A stretch of DNA of 64,000 bases. Source: Actinomycetospora chiangmaiensis DSM 45062 (GTDB lineage: Bacteria > Actinomycetota > Actinomycetes > Mycobacteriales > Pseudonocardiaceae). Of this stretch, positions 35,851-44,198 are shown piece after piece; the stretch's first letter is position 1, and every line of letters begins with the position of its first letter. The position numbers and the translations under genes are program-made. A model generated the notes under the pieces. The model saw only the letters and a program-made list of their open reading frames with translations, ran no database searches and was not told where the DNA came from. The stretch lies in assembly GCF_000379625.1 (NCBI RefSeq), contig NZ_KB903244.1, positions 62,263 through 126,262 on the forward strand. The letters are read 5' to 3'.

Positions 35851-38214
35851 TCACTGTCCCGGCGGCCCCGAGTACGCCGCGAGGAACCGGTCCCGGAACG
35901 CCTCCATCGGCCACGTCGGTGCGTCGGGCGCCGGGCGCAGGCCGGGGGTGAATCCCCAGGACCCGATCCGGTCGAGCACGGCGGGATCCCGGCTGACCAC
36001 CGACACCGGCACGTCGCGTCCCGCGCCCGGCCCGGTGACCGTGAGCGCCGGCTGGTGGTCCCCCACCACCACGAGGACGAGGTTCGGATCCGCCGAGCGC
36101 TGCACCCACGAGGTGAGCGCGTCCGTCGTGTAGGCGATCGACCGCGCGTAGTCCGCGCGCACCTGCGCGTCGGTGCGGCCGACGGCGCCGGGCGCGGCCT
36201 GGTCGGCGAACCCCGAGCCGTCCCCGAGCGCGTCCCAGGCGACCATGCGCGGCAGCGGGGTCCACGGGGCGTGGCTCGACACCAGGTCGACCTCGGCCAT
36301 CACCGGCCCCCGGTCCGGGCGGTCCAGCTCGAGACGCGAGAGCCGGTCCAGGACGACCTGGTCGGGCATCGACGCCCAGCCGAACGACGGGCCGCGGTAG
36401 CCGAGGTCGTGCACCGAGTACGCCCGCCGGTAGCCGTAGAACCGTCCCTCGGGCCAGGCGCGGGTGGTCCCGGGCTGGACCGCGACCGTCTCCCACCCGG
36501 CCCGGGCGAACGCGGCGGAGAGCGTCAACCGGTCGGACGAGGTCAGCGTGAGGTAGCGCTGCTGGTTGTCGACCCGGAGGCCGGAGAGCAGGGTCGCGTG
36601 TGCGAGCCAGCTGCCCGAGCCGACCACGCTCGACGTCAGGAAGCCGCTGCGGGCGCCGTAGCCCGCGCCGGTGAGGCGGGCCTGGCCGGCGTCGAGCGCC
36701 GGGGTGACGGTCGTGGCGAGACCGGGATCGGCGAGGGCCGAGCGCCCGTAGCTCTCGACCACGGCGACGACGACGTCCTTCCCCCGCAGCGCGCCGAGCA
36801 GGTCGGGGCCGGGCGTGGCGGCCCAGGCGTCGGACCCGGACTCGGCGCGGAACCGTTCCGCGTCGGCGAGCGCGGTGCGGATGCGGGCCGCCCGGTCCAC
36901 GGTCGCGGCCGCGGTGGTCGCCGCGGCCACGGGCACGCCCGGTGCAACGGTGAGGCCGGCGACCGCGGCGACCAGCCAGACGCCCCCGAGCGCGCCCAGC
37001 ACCCGCAACGTCGCCCGGCGGTGCCGGTCGGCCGCGCCCGCGACGCGGCGGGCCGCGAGCCCGAGGCCGCCGACGAGTACCACCGCGAGCAGGACGGCCA
37101 CGACCACGGCCGCGACCTCGGCCACCGGCCCGTACGTCGAGCCCACGAACCCGGCCCCGTCGGCGATCAGCGGGCTGTCGAGGATCGGGTCGAACGGTCG
37201 CGCGAGGACCGAGACGAACCCGACGTCGAACGCGGTGAGGACGGCACCGAGCCCGATCACGACCCCGGCCACCACGGCCAGGGGACGGCGGGCGCGGTCG
37301 GGGAGGAGCACCAGCAGCGCGAGCCCGACGACGCCCTCCAGCGGCACCCGCAGGTAGGAGCCCCAGGCCAGCGCCGACGGGTCCCGTGGCGCCACCAGCG
37401 CGGCGACGAGCGCGAGGACGGCCAGCCCCGTCGCGAGCCCGCGCCACCACGACAGCCCGACGGCGGGGGTGGTCGGCCCGGGCGTCGGGGTCCGGGGCTG
37501 CCGCGCCAGGTGCTCGACCGACACGCCGAACGACCACACCAGGGCGAGCAGCGCCGCCCCGACCAGCGCGACGTCCGCCCACCCGGGCAGCAGGCGGGTG
37601 CTCGCGACGACGAGCGCGATCCCCTGCAGGGCCGCCACGACCTTCGCGGCGTACCGCGGCGGGAGCTCTCCCTCGAGCCACGGCCACACCCAGCCTGCGG
37701 CGACGAAGAGGTAGCGCATCCCGCCGACGAGCAGCACCCACGGGCCGAGGTCGGCCGCGACGTGCACCGCGAGCAGGAGCAGCAGGAACGCGTCGGTCTC
37801 CATGTCGAAGCGGGCGCCGACGTCGGTGCTGGTCCCGGTGCGCCGGGCGACCCATCCGTCCACCGCGTCGAGCACGAGGGCGGCGACGGCGAGCCCGACG
37901 AGGACGGCGGTCGGGACCGGACGGCCCGCGAGGTGCTGCGCCACCAGGGCCGCGACGCCGGCGACGAGGACGAGGCGCAGCAGCGTCACGCCGCCCGCCG
38001 GGCCGAGCGACGACACTCCGGAGCGCGCCAGCAGGGCCCCGCCGAGGGCGAGCACGAGGAGCCCGCCGCCGAGCCCGACGCCGCCGAGACCCGTCGTCGT
38101 GCCGAGGACCGCGAGCAGCGCGAGACCCGCGGCACCCGCCGTCGTGAGCTGGACGGCGAGGGGGTGGTGCCGCACCCGCCGCGGCGTCGCGGGGGTCGCG
38201 TCCGGACCTGCCAT
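35851..38214 (-). CDS. Fusion: CDP-alcohol phosphatidyltransferase + sulfatase/LTA-synthase-like phosphotransferase
   Basis: A 787-residue polytopic membrane protein joining two lipid-headgroup activities. Residues ~75-240 are a CDP-alcohol phosphatidyltransferase with the full signature: D116-x2-D119-G-x2-A-R124-x8-G-x3-D137-x3-D141 (VDGWVARR, GARFDMETD). About five further helices lie at 260-440. Residues ~475-787 are an outward-facing alkaline-phosphatase-superfamily domain with VVVAVVESYGRSALADPG, FLTSSVVGSGSWLAHATLLS, HAPWTPLP and LVVVGDHQPAL. It may make a lipid and then transfer its head group outside. The gene is divergent, 50 bp away, from the BchC-like/PTPS cluster. Confidence 0.85.
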   Translation of the reverse strand: MAGPDATPATPRRVRHHPLAVQLTTAGAAGLALLAVLGTTTGLGGVGLGGGLLVLALGGALLARSGVSSLGPAGGVTLLRLVLVAGVAALVAQHLAGRPVPTAVLVGLAVAALVLDAVDGWVARRTGTSTDVGARFDMETDAFLLLLLAVHVAADLGPWVLLVGGMRYLFVAAGWVWPWLEGELPPRYAAKVVAALQGIALVVASTRLLPGWADVALVGAALLALVWSFGVSVEHLARQPRTPTPGPTTPAVGLSWWRGLATGLAVLALVAALVAPRDPSALAWGSYLRVPLEGVVGLALLVLLPDRARRPLAVVAGVVIGLGAVLTAFDVGFVSVLARPFDPILDSPLIADGAGFVGSTYGPVAEVAAVVVAVLLAVVLVGGLGLAARRVAGAADRHRRATLRVLGALGGVWLVAAVAGLTVAPGVPVAAATTAAATVDRAARIRTALADAERFRAESGSDAWAATPGPDLLGALRGKDVVVAVVESYGRSALADPGLATTVTPALDAGQARLTGAGYGARSGFLTSSVVGSGSWLAHATLLSGLRVDNQQRYLTLTSSDRLTLSAAFARAGWETVAVQPGTTRAWPEGRFYGYRRAYSVHDLGYRGPSFGWASMPDQVVLDRLSRLELDRPDRGPVMAEVDLVSSHAPWTPLPRMVAWDALGDGSGFADQAAPGAVGRTDAQVRADYARSIAYTTDALTSWVQRSADPNLVLVVVGDHQPALTVTGPGAGRDVPVSVVSRDPAVLDRIGSWGFTPGLRPAPDAPTWPMEAFRDRFLAAYSGPPGQ

Positions 38215-38264
38215 GGGACACGATTTTCCCCGTGACCGGCACCCCGTCGTGCAGGAGGAACTCC

Positions 38265-39236
38265 GTGTACTCCGCCCGTCGGTTCCAGGTGCTCCGTCCC
38301 GGCGAGAGCGCCGTGGTCGACCTCGCCCTGCCCGACCCCGGGCCCGACGACGTGCTGGTCCGGACGCGCTGGTCGGCGATCAGCCGGGGCACCGAGCTGC
38401 TCGTGTACCGCGGCGGGGTGCCGCCCGGCCAGGCGGAGCGGATGCGCGCGCCGTTCCAGGTGGGCGACGTCCCGGGGCCGGTGACGTCCGGCTACCTGGC
38501 GGTGGGGGTGGTGGAGTCGGGTCCGGCGGCGCTGCTCGGCCGCGACGTGTTCTGCCTGCACCCGCACCAGACGCGGTTCGTGGTCCCGGCGTCGGCGGTG
38601 TCGGTCGTGCCGGACACGGTCCCGGCGGGGCGGGCGGTGCTGGCGGGGACCGTCGAGACCGCCGTCAACGCGTTGTGGGACGCGGGGCCGCGGGTCGGTG
38701 ACCGGATCGCGGTCGTCGGCGCGGGGATGGTGGGGTGCTCGGTCGCGGCGCTGCTCGCGACGATCGCGGGCGTGCGGGTGCAGCTCGTCGACGTCGATCC
38801 GGCCCGCGCGGCGGTCGCGACGACGCTCGGCGTCGGGTTCGCTCCTCCCGGGGCGGCGCTCGGCGACTGCGACCTCGTGTTCCACACCAGCGCGACGGCC
38901 GCCGGTCTCGCCCGGTCGCTGGAACTGCTCGGCACGGAGGGCGAGGTGATCGAGATGTCCTGGTACGGCGACCGGGAGGTGTCGGTGCCGCTCGGCGAGG
39001 GGTTCCACGCGGGTCGGCTCGCGGTGCGCTCCAGCCAGGTGGGGACGGTCGCGGGCGCCCGCCGCGCCCGGCGTTCCCACGCCGACCGGATGGCGCTCGC
39101 GCTCGACCTGCTCGCCGACGACCGCTTCGATGCCCTCGTCACCGACACCGTGCCCTTCGAGGCGTTGCCGGAGACCATGGCGCGGCTCGCCGCCGGGGCA
39201 CCGGGCCTCGCGGTACGGGTCGACTACGGAGGCTGA
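38265..39236 (+). CDS. BchC-like medium-chain dehydrogenase
   Basis: A 323-residue MDR-superfamily protein. WSAISRGTELLVYRGGVPPG resembles BchC-type dehydrogenases and lacks the catalytic Cys/GHE zinc ligands of alcohol dehydrogenases. GDRIAVVGAGMVGCSVAALL binds NAD(P), and EVIEMSWYGDREVSVPLG follows. GTG 38265 is chosen because AGGAGG lies 6 nt upstream; GTG 38232, giving 11 more residues, has no Shine-Dalgarno. It is the first gene of an operon with PTPS-like, glycosyltransferase, methyltransferase and LPG-synthase-type genes. Substrate unknown. Confidence 0.87.
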   Translation: MYSARRFQVLRPGESAVVDLALPDPGPDDVLVRTRWSAISRGTELLVYRGGVPPGQAERMRAPFQVGDVPGPVTSGYLAVGVVESGPAALLGRDVFCLHPHQTRFVVPASAVSVVPDTVPAGRAVLAGTVETAVNALWDAGPRVGDRIAVVGAGMVGCSVAALLATIAGVRVQLVDVDPARAAVATTLGVGFAPPGAALGDCDLVFHTSATAAGLARSLELLGTEGEVIEMSWYGDREVSVPLGEGFHAGRLAVRSSQVGTVAGARRARRSHADRMALALDLLADDRFDALVTDTVPFEALPETMARLAAGAPGLAVRVDYGG

Positions 39237-39239
39237 CCG

Positions 39240-39638
39240 GTGTACTCGGTGTCGGTCCGCGACCACGTGATGGTCGCCCACAGCTTCCGCGGCGAGGTGT
39301 TCGGCCCGGCGCAGGCGCTGCACGGCGCCACGTTCGTCGTCGACGCCACCTTCCGCCGCCCCGGGCTCGACGCCGACAACGTCGTCGTCGACATCGGCCT
39401 CGCCACCGCCGCCCTCGGGGCCGCGCTGGCGGACCTGCGCTACCGCAACCTCGACGAGATCGAGGCCTTCGCCGGCGAGAACACGACGACGGAGTTCCTC
39501 GCGCGCGTGATCGCCGACCGCCTCGTGGCCGCGATCCACACCGGTGCGCTGGGCGAGGGCGCCCGCGCGATCGCGACGGTCGCGGTCGAGCTGCACGAGT
39601 CGCACGTCGCGCGGGCGGGCTACGAGCGTCCGCTGTGA
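39240..39638 (+). CDS. 6-pyruvoyl-tetrahydropterin synthase/QueD homologue with altered active site
   Basis: A 132-residue T-fold protein of the PTPS/QueD family. It keeps His14 (VAHSF), His28 (LHGATF), [17 protein letters not shown] and [13 protein letters not shown]. The family motif C-x3-H-G-H is here A24-Q-A-L-H28-G-A30, so the catalytic Cys and one zinc His are replaced by Ala. Ordinary PTPS or QueD chemistry is therefore unlikely. It may bind a pterin, or act on another substrate of the cluster. GTG 39240 lies 3 nt after the dehydrogenase stop, and its own stop overlaps the glycosyltransferase GTG. Confidence 0.85.
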   Translation: MYSVSVRDHVMVAHSFRGEVFGPAQALHGATFVVDATFRRPGLDADNVVVDIGLATAALGAALADLRYRNLDEIEAFAGENTTTEFLARVIADRLVAAIHTGALGEGARAIATVAVELHESHVARAGYERPL

Positions 39639-40669
39639 GTGTCGTGGCTCCTCACGTCGTCGTCCCGGACGACATCGACGCCGTGCCCAGCGGCGGCAAC
39701 GTCTACGACCGCCGGGTCCTGGCGCTCTCGGGCTGGCGCGAGCTGCGCGTGCCGGTGGGTGACGGTGCCGCGCTGGCGGCGGCGCTCCGCGGGGTTCCCG
39801 ACGGCGGGTCGGTGCTGGTGGACGGGCTCGTCGGCGGCCGCGCCCCGGAGGTGCTCGCCCCGCACGCCGCCCGGCTGCGGCTGGTACCGCTGGTCCACCT
39901 CCCGCTCGCCGACGAACGCGGGCTCGCTCCCGGCCGGGCCCGGGAGCTGCGGGCGCTCGAGACCGCGACCCTGCGGCACGCCGCGGCGGTCGCGACGACG
40001 AGTCGGTGGACCGCGCGCCGGCTCGTCCCGGCCTTCGGGGTCGATCCGGCGCGGGTGGTGGTGGCGCCGCCGGGCACCGACCCCGCCCCGACCGCCCCGG
40101 GGTCGGCGGTGACGGGCGCCCGGCCGCGGCTGCTGTGCCTCGGCACGCTGACCCCGACGAAGGGGCAGGACCTCCTCGTCGACGCCCTCGCCGCGGTGCG
40201 CGACCTCCACTGGACGGCCGCTCTGGTCGGGCCCGTCGGGCGGGACCCCGGGTTCGTGGTGCGGCTGCGGGCGCGGATCGCGGCGCTCGGGCTGGCGGAC
40301 CGGGTGACCGTGCCGGGGCCGCGGACCGGGCCCGCCCTCGAGACGGTGTGGGCGGCGACGGACCTGCTCGTGGTGCCGTCGCGGACCGAGACGTTCGGGA
40401 TGGTGGTGACCGAGGCGCTCGCCCGGGGCGTCCCCGTCCTGGCCGCCGACGTGGGCGGGATCCGGGAGGCCGGACCGACGGCCTGGGTGTCCGCTGAGAA
40501 CGTTGGTGCCCTCGCCGGAGCACTCCGGGACTGGCTGGTGGACCCGGTGCGGCGGAGCGGGTGGAGGCTCTCAGCGTCGGGTCGCCGGGGCACGCTGTCC
40601 GGGTGGACCACGACCGTGCACCGGCTGCGCCTCGCGCTCGGGTCCGAGTCCGGACCCGGGCCCGGCTGA
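39635..40669 (+). CDS. Glycosyltransferase family 4
   Basis: A 344-residue GT-B retaining glycosyltransferase. The acceptor domain is residues 1-160, and an inserted [20 protein letters not shown] carries the usual His region. [20 protein letters not shown] opens the donor domain. [20 protein letters not shown] holds the E-x7-E sugar-nucleotide motif, and ADVGGIREA follows. GTG 39635 overlaps the PTPS-like stop (GTGA). It lacks membrane segments and probably acts at the cytosolic face on a lipid or small-molecule acceptor made by the neighbours. Confidence 0.9.
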   Translation: MSVVAPHVVVPDDIDAVPSGGNVYDRRVLALSGWRELRVPVGDGAALAAALRGVPDGGSVLVDGLVGGRAPEVLAPHAARLRLVPLVHLPLADERGLAPGRARELRALETATLRHAAAVATTSRWTARRLVPAFGVDPARVVVAPPGTDPAPTAPGSAVTGARPRLLCLGTLTPTKGQDLLVDALAAVRDLHWTAALVGPVGRDPGFVVRLRARIAALGLADRVTVPGPRTGPALETVWAATDLLVVPSRTETFGMVVTEALARGVPVLAADVGGIREAGPTAWVSAENVGALAGALRDWLVDPVRRSGWRLSASGRRGTLSGWTTTVHRLRLALGSESGPGPG

Positions 40670-41439
40670 GCGCGCCCGGGTCCCCCGTCTGCACCCCGGA
40701 CTGGCTCGCCCTCCGCGAGCCCGCCGACCACGCCGCCCGCTCCGGGACGCTCGCCGCCGCCCTCGACGAGCGGCTGGGGACGCACGGCACGGTGGTGGTG
40801 CGCGACCTCGGGTGCGGGACCGGGTCGATGGGCCGCTGGCTCGCGCCACGCCTGCGGGCGCGGCAGCAGTGGTTCGTGCACGACCGCGACGCCGGCCTCG
40901 CCCGCCGGGCCGCCGCGTCGCTGCCCGTCCCGGCCACCCCCGTCGTCGGGACCGTGGCGGACATCGACCTGACCGGCACCGACGTGGTCGTCTGTTCGGC
41001 GCTGCTCGACCTGCTGAGCGCCGTGGAGATCGGGGCGCTCGTGGACGCGTGCGCCGCGGCCGGGGCGGCGGTGCTGTTCGCCCTGTCGGTCACGGGGCGG
41101 GTGCGGTTCGACCCGGCGGACCGCGACGACGCGCGGCTCGCGGCCGCGTTCGACGCCCACCAGCGCAGGGACGGCCTGGCGGGCCCGGACGCGCCGGACC
41201 GGGTGGCCGCGGCGCTGGGACGCGCCGGGATGGAGGTGCGGCGGGAGACGACGCCGTGGCGGTTGGCCGGCGGGAGCGCGGGGAGTCGGCCGCTCGCCGA
41301 GGAGTGGTTGCGGGGCTGGTGCGACGCCGCGGCCGTGCAGGACCCGACGCTGGACGTGGACGGTTACCTCGCGCGGCGGCTGACCGCGCCGTTCGCCGTC
41401 GAGGTGGGCCACGTCGACGTGCTGGGGCTCCCACGGTGA
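40603..41439 (+). CDS. Class I SAM-dependent methyltransferase
   Basis: A methyltransferase of about 278 residues with the SAM-binding motif VVVRDLGCGTGSMGRWLAPR, then WFVHDRDAGLARRAA (acidic loop), DVVVCSALLDLLSAVEI and a C-terminal lid. The start is uncertain. GTG 40603 and GTG 40561 both lie inside the glycosyltransferase gene, and the clearly conserved sequence begins near CTG 40666, which overlaps its stop. The neighbours suggest methylation of a sugar or lipid product. The stop overlaps the next GTG. Confidence 0.87.
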   Translation: MDHDRAPAAPRARVRVRTRARLSAPGSPVCTPDWLALREPADHAARSGTLAAALDERLGTHGTVVVRDLGCGTGSMGRWLAPRLRARQQWFVHDRDAGLARRAAASLPVPATPVVGTVADIDLTGTDVVVCSALLDLLSAVEIGALVDACAAAGAAVLFALSVTGRVRFDPADRDDARLAAAFDAHQRRDGLAGPDAPDRVAAALGRAGMEVRRETTPWRLAGGSAGSRPLAEEWLRGWCDAAAVQDPTLDVDGYLARRLTAPFAVEVGHVDVLGLPR

Positions 41440-42392
41440 GAGCGGTGAAGCTGGGCGTCGGGGTGCTGCTGGTGGCCGCGGTCGTCGCACATCTGGGCGC
41501 GGGCGCGGTCCTCGACGGGCTCCGGGCGGTCTCCGTCGGCGCCGTGGCGGCGGCCCTCGGGATCGGGTCGGTGACGACGGCCGCGGCCGCCGCCCGGTGG
41601 TGCCTCGTCGCACGGGGCGTGGGGCTGCGTCTGGGGTTCGGCCGGGCGCTCGCCGACTGCTACCGCGCGCAGTTCCTCAACTCGGTCCTCCCGGCCGGCG
41701 TGCTCGGGGACGTGCACCGCGCCGTCGACCACGGCCGCCGCAACGCCGACGTCGCCCGTGGCGTGCGGGCGGTGGTGCTCGAACGGGTCGCGGGGCAGGT
41801 GGTGGTCGTCGCGGCGTGCGCGGTGCTGCTCGTCGTCCTGCCCGGACCCGTGCGGGACCTCATCGACCCCGTGACGGTGCTGTGGGTGCTCGCCGTCGTG
41901 GCGGCGGTGGCCCTCGCGGCCGTGCCGCTGGTCCGCGCCCGGGGCGGCGGGGCACTGTCGACGGTGGGCGCGGATCTGCGGGCGGGCCTGCTCACCCGTC
42001 GGACCGGTCCCGGGGTCGTCGGCTGCTCCGTGGTCGCGACCGCGGGCCACCTGGCGCTGCTGGCCGTGGCGGCCGGCCCCGTCGCACCGGTCGGGGAGCT
42101 GCTGCCGCTGCTCGCGCTGGCCCTGCTCGCCATGGGCCTGCCGGTGAACGTGGGCGGCTGGGGGCCGCGCGAGGCCGTGATGGCCGCGGCGTTCGGTGCG
42201 GCCGGGCTGGGGGCGGCCACGGGCCTCGCGGCGGCGGTGACGTACGGCGTCCTCGCCCTCGTCTCCTGTGCACCGGGCCTCGGGCTCCTGCTCGGTCGAG
42301 TCGCACTCCCCCGTCCGGTCGAGGGCGACACCGCCGCTGCGCCGAACTCGGCTCGATGCGTCTCCCGGACAGGTCCTGCGTCAGTAGCGTGA
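41436..42392 (+). CDS. Lysylphosphatidylglycerol synthase transmembrane family protein (UPF0104)
   Basis: A 318-residue integral membrane protein with seven to eight helices of the LPG_synthase_TM/AglD family. The hallmark ADCYRAQFLNSVLPAGVLGD and ALLAMGLPVNVGGWGPREAV are both present. Family members act as flippases or regulators of lipid-linked products in glycolipid pathways. GTG 41436 overlaps the methyltransferase stop by 4 bp. Its TGA is embedded next to the TAGCGT promoter of the next gene. Confidence 0.9.
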   Translation: MRAVKLGVGVLLVAAVVAHLGAGAVLDGLRAVSVGAVAAALGIGSVTTAAAAARWCLVARGVGLRLGFGRALADCYRAQFLNSVLPAGVLGDVHRAVDHGRRNADVARGVRAVVLERVAGQVVVVAACAVLLVVLPGPVRDLIDPVTVLWVLAVVAAVALAAVPLVRARGGGALSTVGADLRAGLLTRRTGPGVVGCSVVATAGHLALLAVAAGPVAPVGELLPLLALALLAMGLPVNVGGWGPREAVMAAAFGAAGLGAATGLAAAVTYGVLALVSCAPGLGLLLGRVALPRPVEGDTAAAPNSARCVSRTGPASVA

Positions 42393-42396
42393 CGCG

Positions 42397-42987
42397 ATGC
42401 TCATCCTCGTGCGCCACGGCCAGACGCAGGCGAACCGTCACGGGCTGATGCTGGGCCGGGCCGACCCGCCGTTGTGCGCCCCGGGGATCGAGCAGGCCGC
42501 CGTGCTCGCGCGGGGCCTGCCCCGACCCGCCCGCCTCGTCTGCAGCCCGCTCACGCGGGCCCGGCAGACCGCGGCGCCGTTCCGGGTGCCGGTCGAGATC
42601 GACGACCGGTGGATCGAGCTGGACTACGGGGCCCTCGACGGGTGCCCGGCCGCCGCGCTCGACGCCGCGGGGTGGCAGGCGTGGCGCGACGACCCCCACC
42701 ACGTGCCGGCCGGCGGCGAGTCGTTGGCCGCCGTGGGCGCGCGGGTGCGCGCGGCCTGCGCCGACCTCGTCGCCGACGCGGCGGTGGCCGACGTGGTGGT
42801 CGTCAGCCACGTCTCCCCCATCAAGGCGGCGATCGCGTGGGCGCTCGGGGTCGGCGACGAGGTGGCGTGGCGCATGTGGCTCGAGGACGCGGCGGTGTGC
42901 CGGATCGACACGTCCGGCTCGTCCCCGCGGCTGCTCGCCTTCAACGACCACGCCGTGCACGCCGCGGCCCTTCAGGCCCTGCGGTAG
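42397..42987 (+). CDS. Histidine phosphatase family protein
   Basis: A 196-residue phosphoglycerate-mutase-like phosphatase. The phospho-acceptor is in LVRHGQTQANRHGLMLGR (RHG, His8). SPLTRARQTAAPF contains the second Arg, ELDYGALDGCP the acidic residue, and VVVSHVSPIKAAIAWAL the C-terminal His. It could dephosphorylate a phosphosugar or alpha-ribazole-like substrate. ATG 42397 stands 6 nt after TAGCGT, so it has its own leaderless promoter although it closely follows the membrane protein gene. Its end overlaps the convergent reductase gene by 16 bp. Confidence 0.9.
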   Translation: MLILVRHGQTQANRHGLMLGRADPPLCAPGIEQAAVLARGLPRPARLVCSPLTRARQTAAPFRVPVEIDDRWIELDYGALDGCPAAALDAAGWQAWRDDPHHVPAGGESLAAVGARVRAACADLVADAAVADVVVVSHVSPIKAAIAWALGVGDEVAWRMWLEDAAVCRIDTSGSSPRLLAFNDHAVHAAALQALR

Positions 42988-43535
42988 GTGCAGACGAGCA
43001 CGCCGGTCGCGGCGGTCGTCGCCTCGACCAGCTCGAGCCCCCGGCTGTTCCCGTGCGTCGGGAAGATCGACTTCCCGCCGCCGAGGAGGACCGGCTCGAT
43101 CATGAGGCGGTACTCGTCGACGAGGTCGGCGTCGACGAGGTCCCGGACCACCGACGAGCTGCCCATGACGAGGAGCCGACCCTCGCCCTCCGGCAGGTGG
43201 TGGAGGTCGGCGACGACGGTCGAGTTCGCCCAGGCGCCCGCGTCGGTCAACGACCGGCTGGCGACGTACTTCGGGATGGCGTTCATCCGGTCGGCGAAGG
43301 GGTCGCCCGCCTGGCTCGACCACGCCGGCCCCGAGACCTCCCAGGTACGCCGTCCGAAGAGCATCGCGTCCGCCGATGTCAGCACGTCGTTCCACGCCGC
43401 GCCCATGACCGCCGGGTCGAAGTAGCGCATCGACCACCCGCCGTGCGCGAAACCGCCGTCGCGGTCCTCGTCGGGGCCGCCGGGCGCCTGGACGACGCCG
43501 TCGAGGCTGGTGAAGGCGGTGACGACGATGTGCAT
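42972..43535 (-). CDS. Dihydrofolate-reductase-family protein (RibD-C type)
   Basis: A 187-residue YyaP/YwjB-like reductase with IVVTAFTSLDGVVQAPGGPD at the start and DAMLFGRRTWEVSGPAW in the middle. LLVMGSSSVVRDLVDADLVD is the NADPH loop, and EPVLLGGGKSIFPTHG follows. Substrate unknown; the family includes many uncharacterised NADPH reductases. ATG 43535 has a GAGGAGG Shine-Dalgarno about 7 nt upstream. It is unrelated in orientation to the cluster it abuts. Confidence 0.88.
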   Translation of the reverse strand: MHIVVTAFTSLDGVVQAPGGPDEDRDGGFAHGGWSMRYFDPAVMGAAWNDVLTSADAMLFGRRTWEVSGPAWSSQAGDPFADRMNAIPKYVASRSLTDAGAWANSTVVADLHHLPEGEGRLLVMGSSSVVRDLVDADLVDEYRLMIEPVLLGGGKSIFPTHGNSRGLELVEATTAATGVLVCTYRRA

Positions 43536-43607
43536 GATGTCCTCCTCGGGGTGGGTTCACCCGGACGTCGGACGGGAGCGACGGCGTTCGACACGGCCGA
43601 CGGGAGC

Positions 43608-44126
43608 ATGTGCGTGATCCTCTCGTCGGAGCGCGACCCGCGGCTCGTCACCCTCCGCCGGGGTGGGCTGTTGACCGACGAGGACCATCACCGGCTCGCG
43701 CTCTGGGCGGCCGCGTGCGCCGAGCACGTGCTGGGGCTCTTCGAGTCGGTCCGGCCCCAGGACGCCCGCCCGCGCGAGGCGATCGGGGCCATCCGCGCGT
43801 GGGTGCGGGGCGAGGTGCGGATGATGGAGTCCCGCGCGCTCGGTGGTCACGCCATGGGGGCGGCGCGCGACCTCCGCGGCGCGGCCCGGTTCGCCGCGTA
43901 CGCCGCCGGCCAGGCGGGCGCGGTCGCGCACGTGGCCGAGCACGACCTGGGCGCGGCCGCCTACGCGATCAAGGCCGCCCGGGTCTCCGTGCCCGCGTCG
44001 GAGGCCGACGGGGCCGGGCGCGCCGAGTGCGCGTGGCAGCGGGCGCAGCTGCCCGAGGCGGTGCGCGAGCTCGTGCTGTCCGACCAGCAGCGACGCAACC
44101 ACCTGTGCTGGTCGGTCTTCACCTGA
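43608..44126 (+). CDS. Imm5-like (putative immunity) protein
   Basis: A 172-residue, Ala-rich helical protein resembling the Imm-5-like family, predicted immunity proteins of polymorphic toxin systems. The start MCVILSSERDPRLVTLRRGG is followed by LFESVRPQDARPREAIGAIR and ARFAAYAAGQAGAVAHVAEH. It ends in ELVLSDQQRRNHLCWSVF, as in family members. I find no adjacent toxin, so this is an orphan, or the name reflects only fold similarity. ATG 43608 is divergent from the reductase gene. Confidence 0.78.
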   Translation: MCVILSSERDPRLVTLRRGGLLTDEDHHRLALWAAACAEHVLGLFESVRPQDARPREAIGAIRAWVRGEVRMMESRALGGHAMGAARDLRGAARFAAYAAGQAGAVAHVAEHDLGAAAYAIKAARVSVPASEADGAGRAECAWQRAQLPEAVRELVLSDQQRRNHLCWSVFT

Positions 44127-44198
44127 GGTCCGGAACGGCGGGTCGACCGCGAGGCACCCCTCCCGCACCACACCCGTCGTCGGGAAGAATCGTCCCCG

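Noticed and set aside
37986..41093. 1035-codon open frame on the minus strand
   Set aside because: Low-complexity Arg/Pro/Ala sequence antisense to the dehydrogenase, PTPS-like and glycosyltransferase genes, which have clear motifs.
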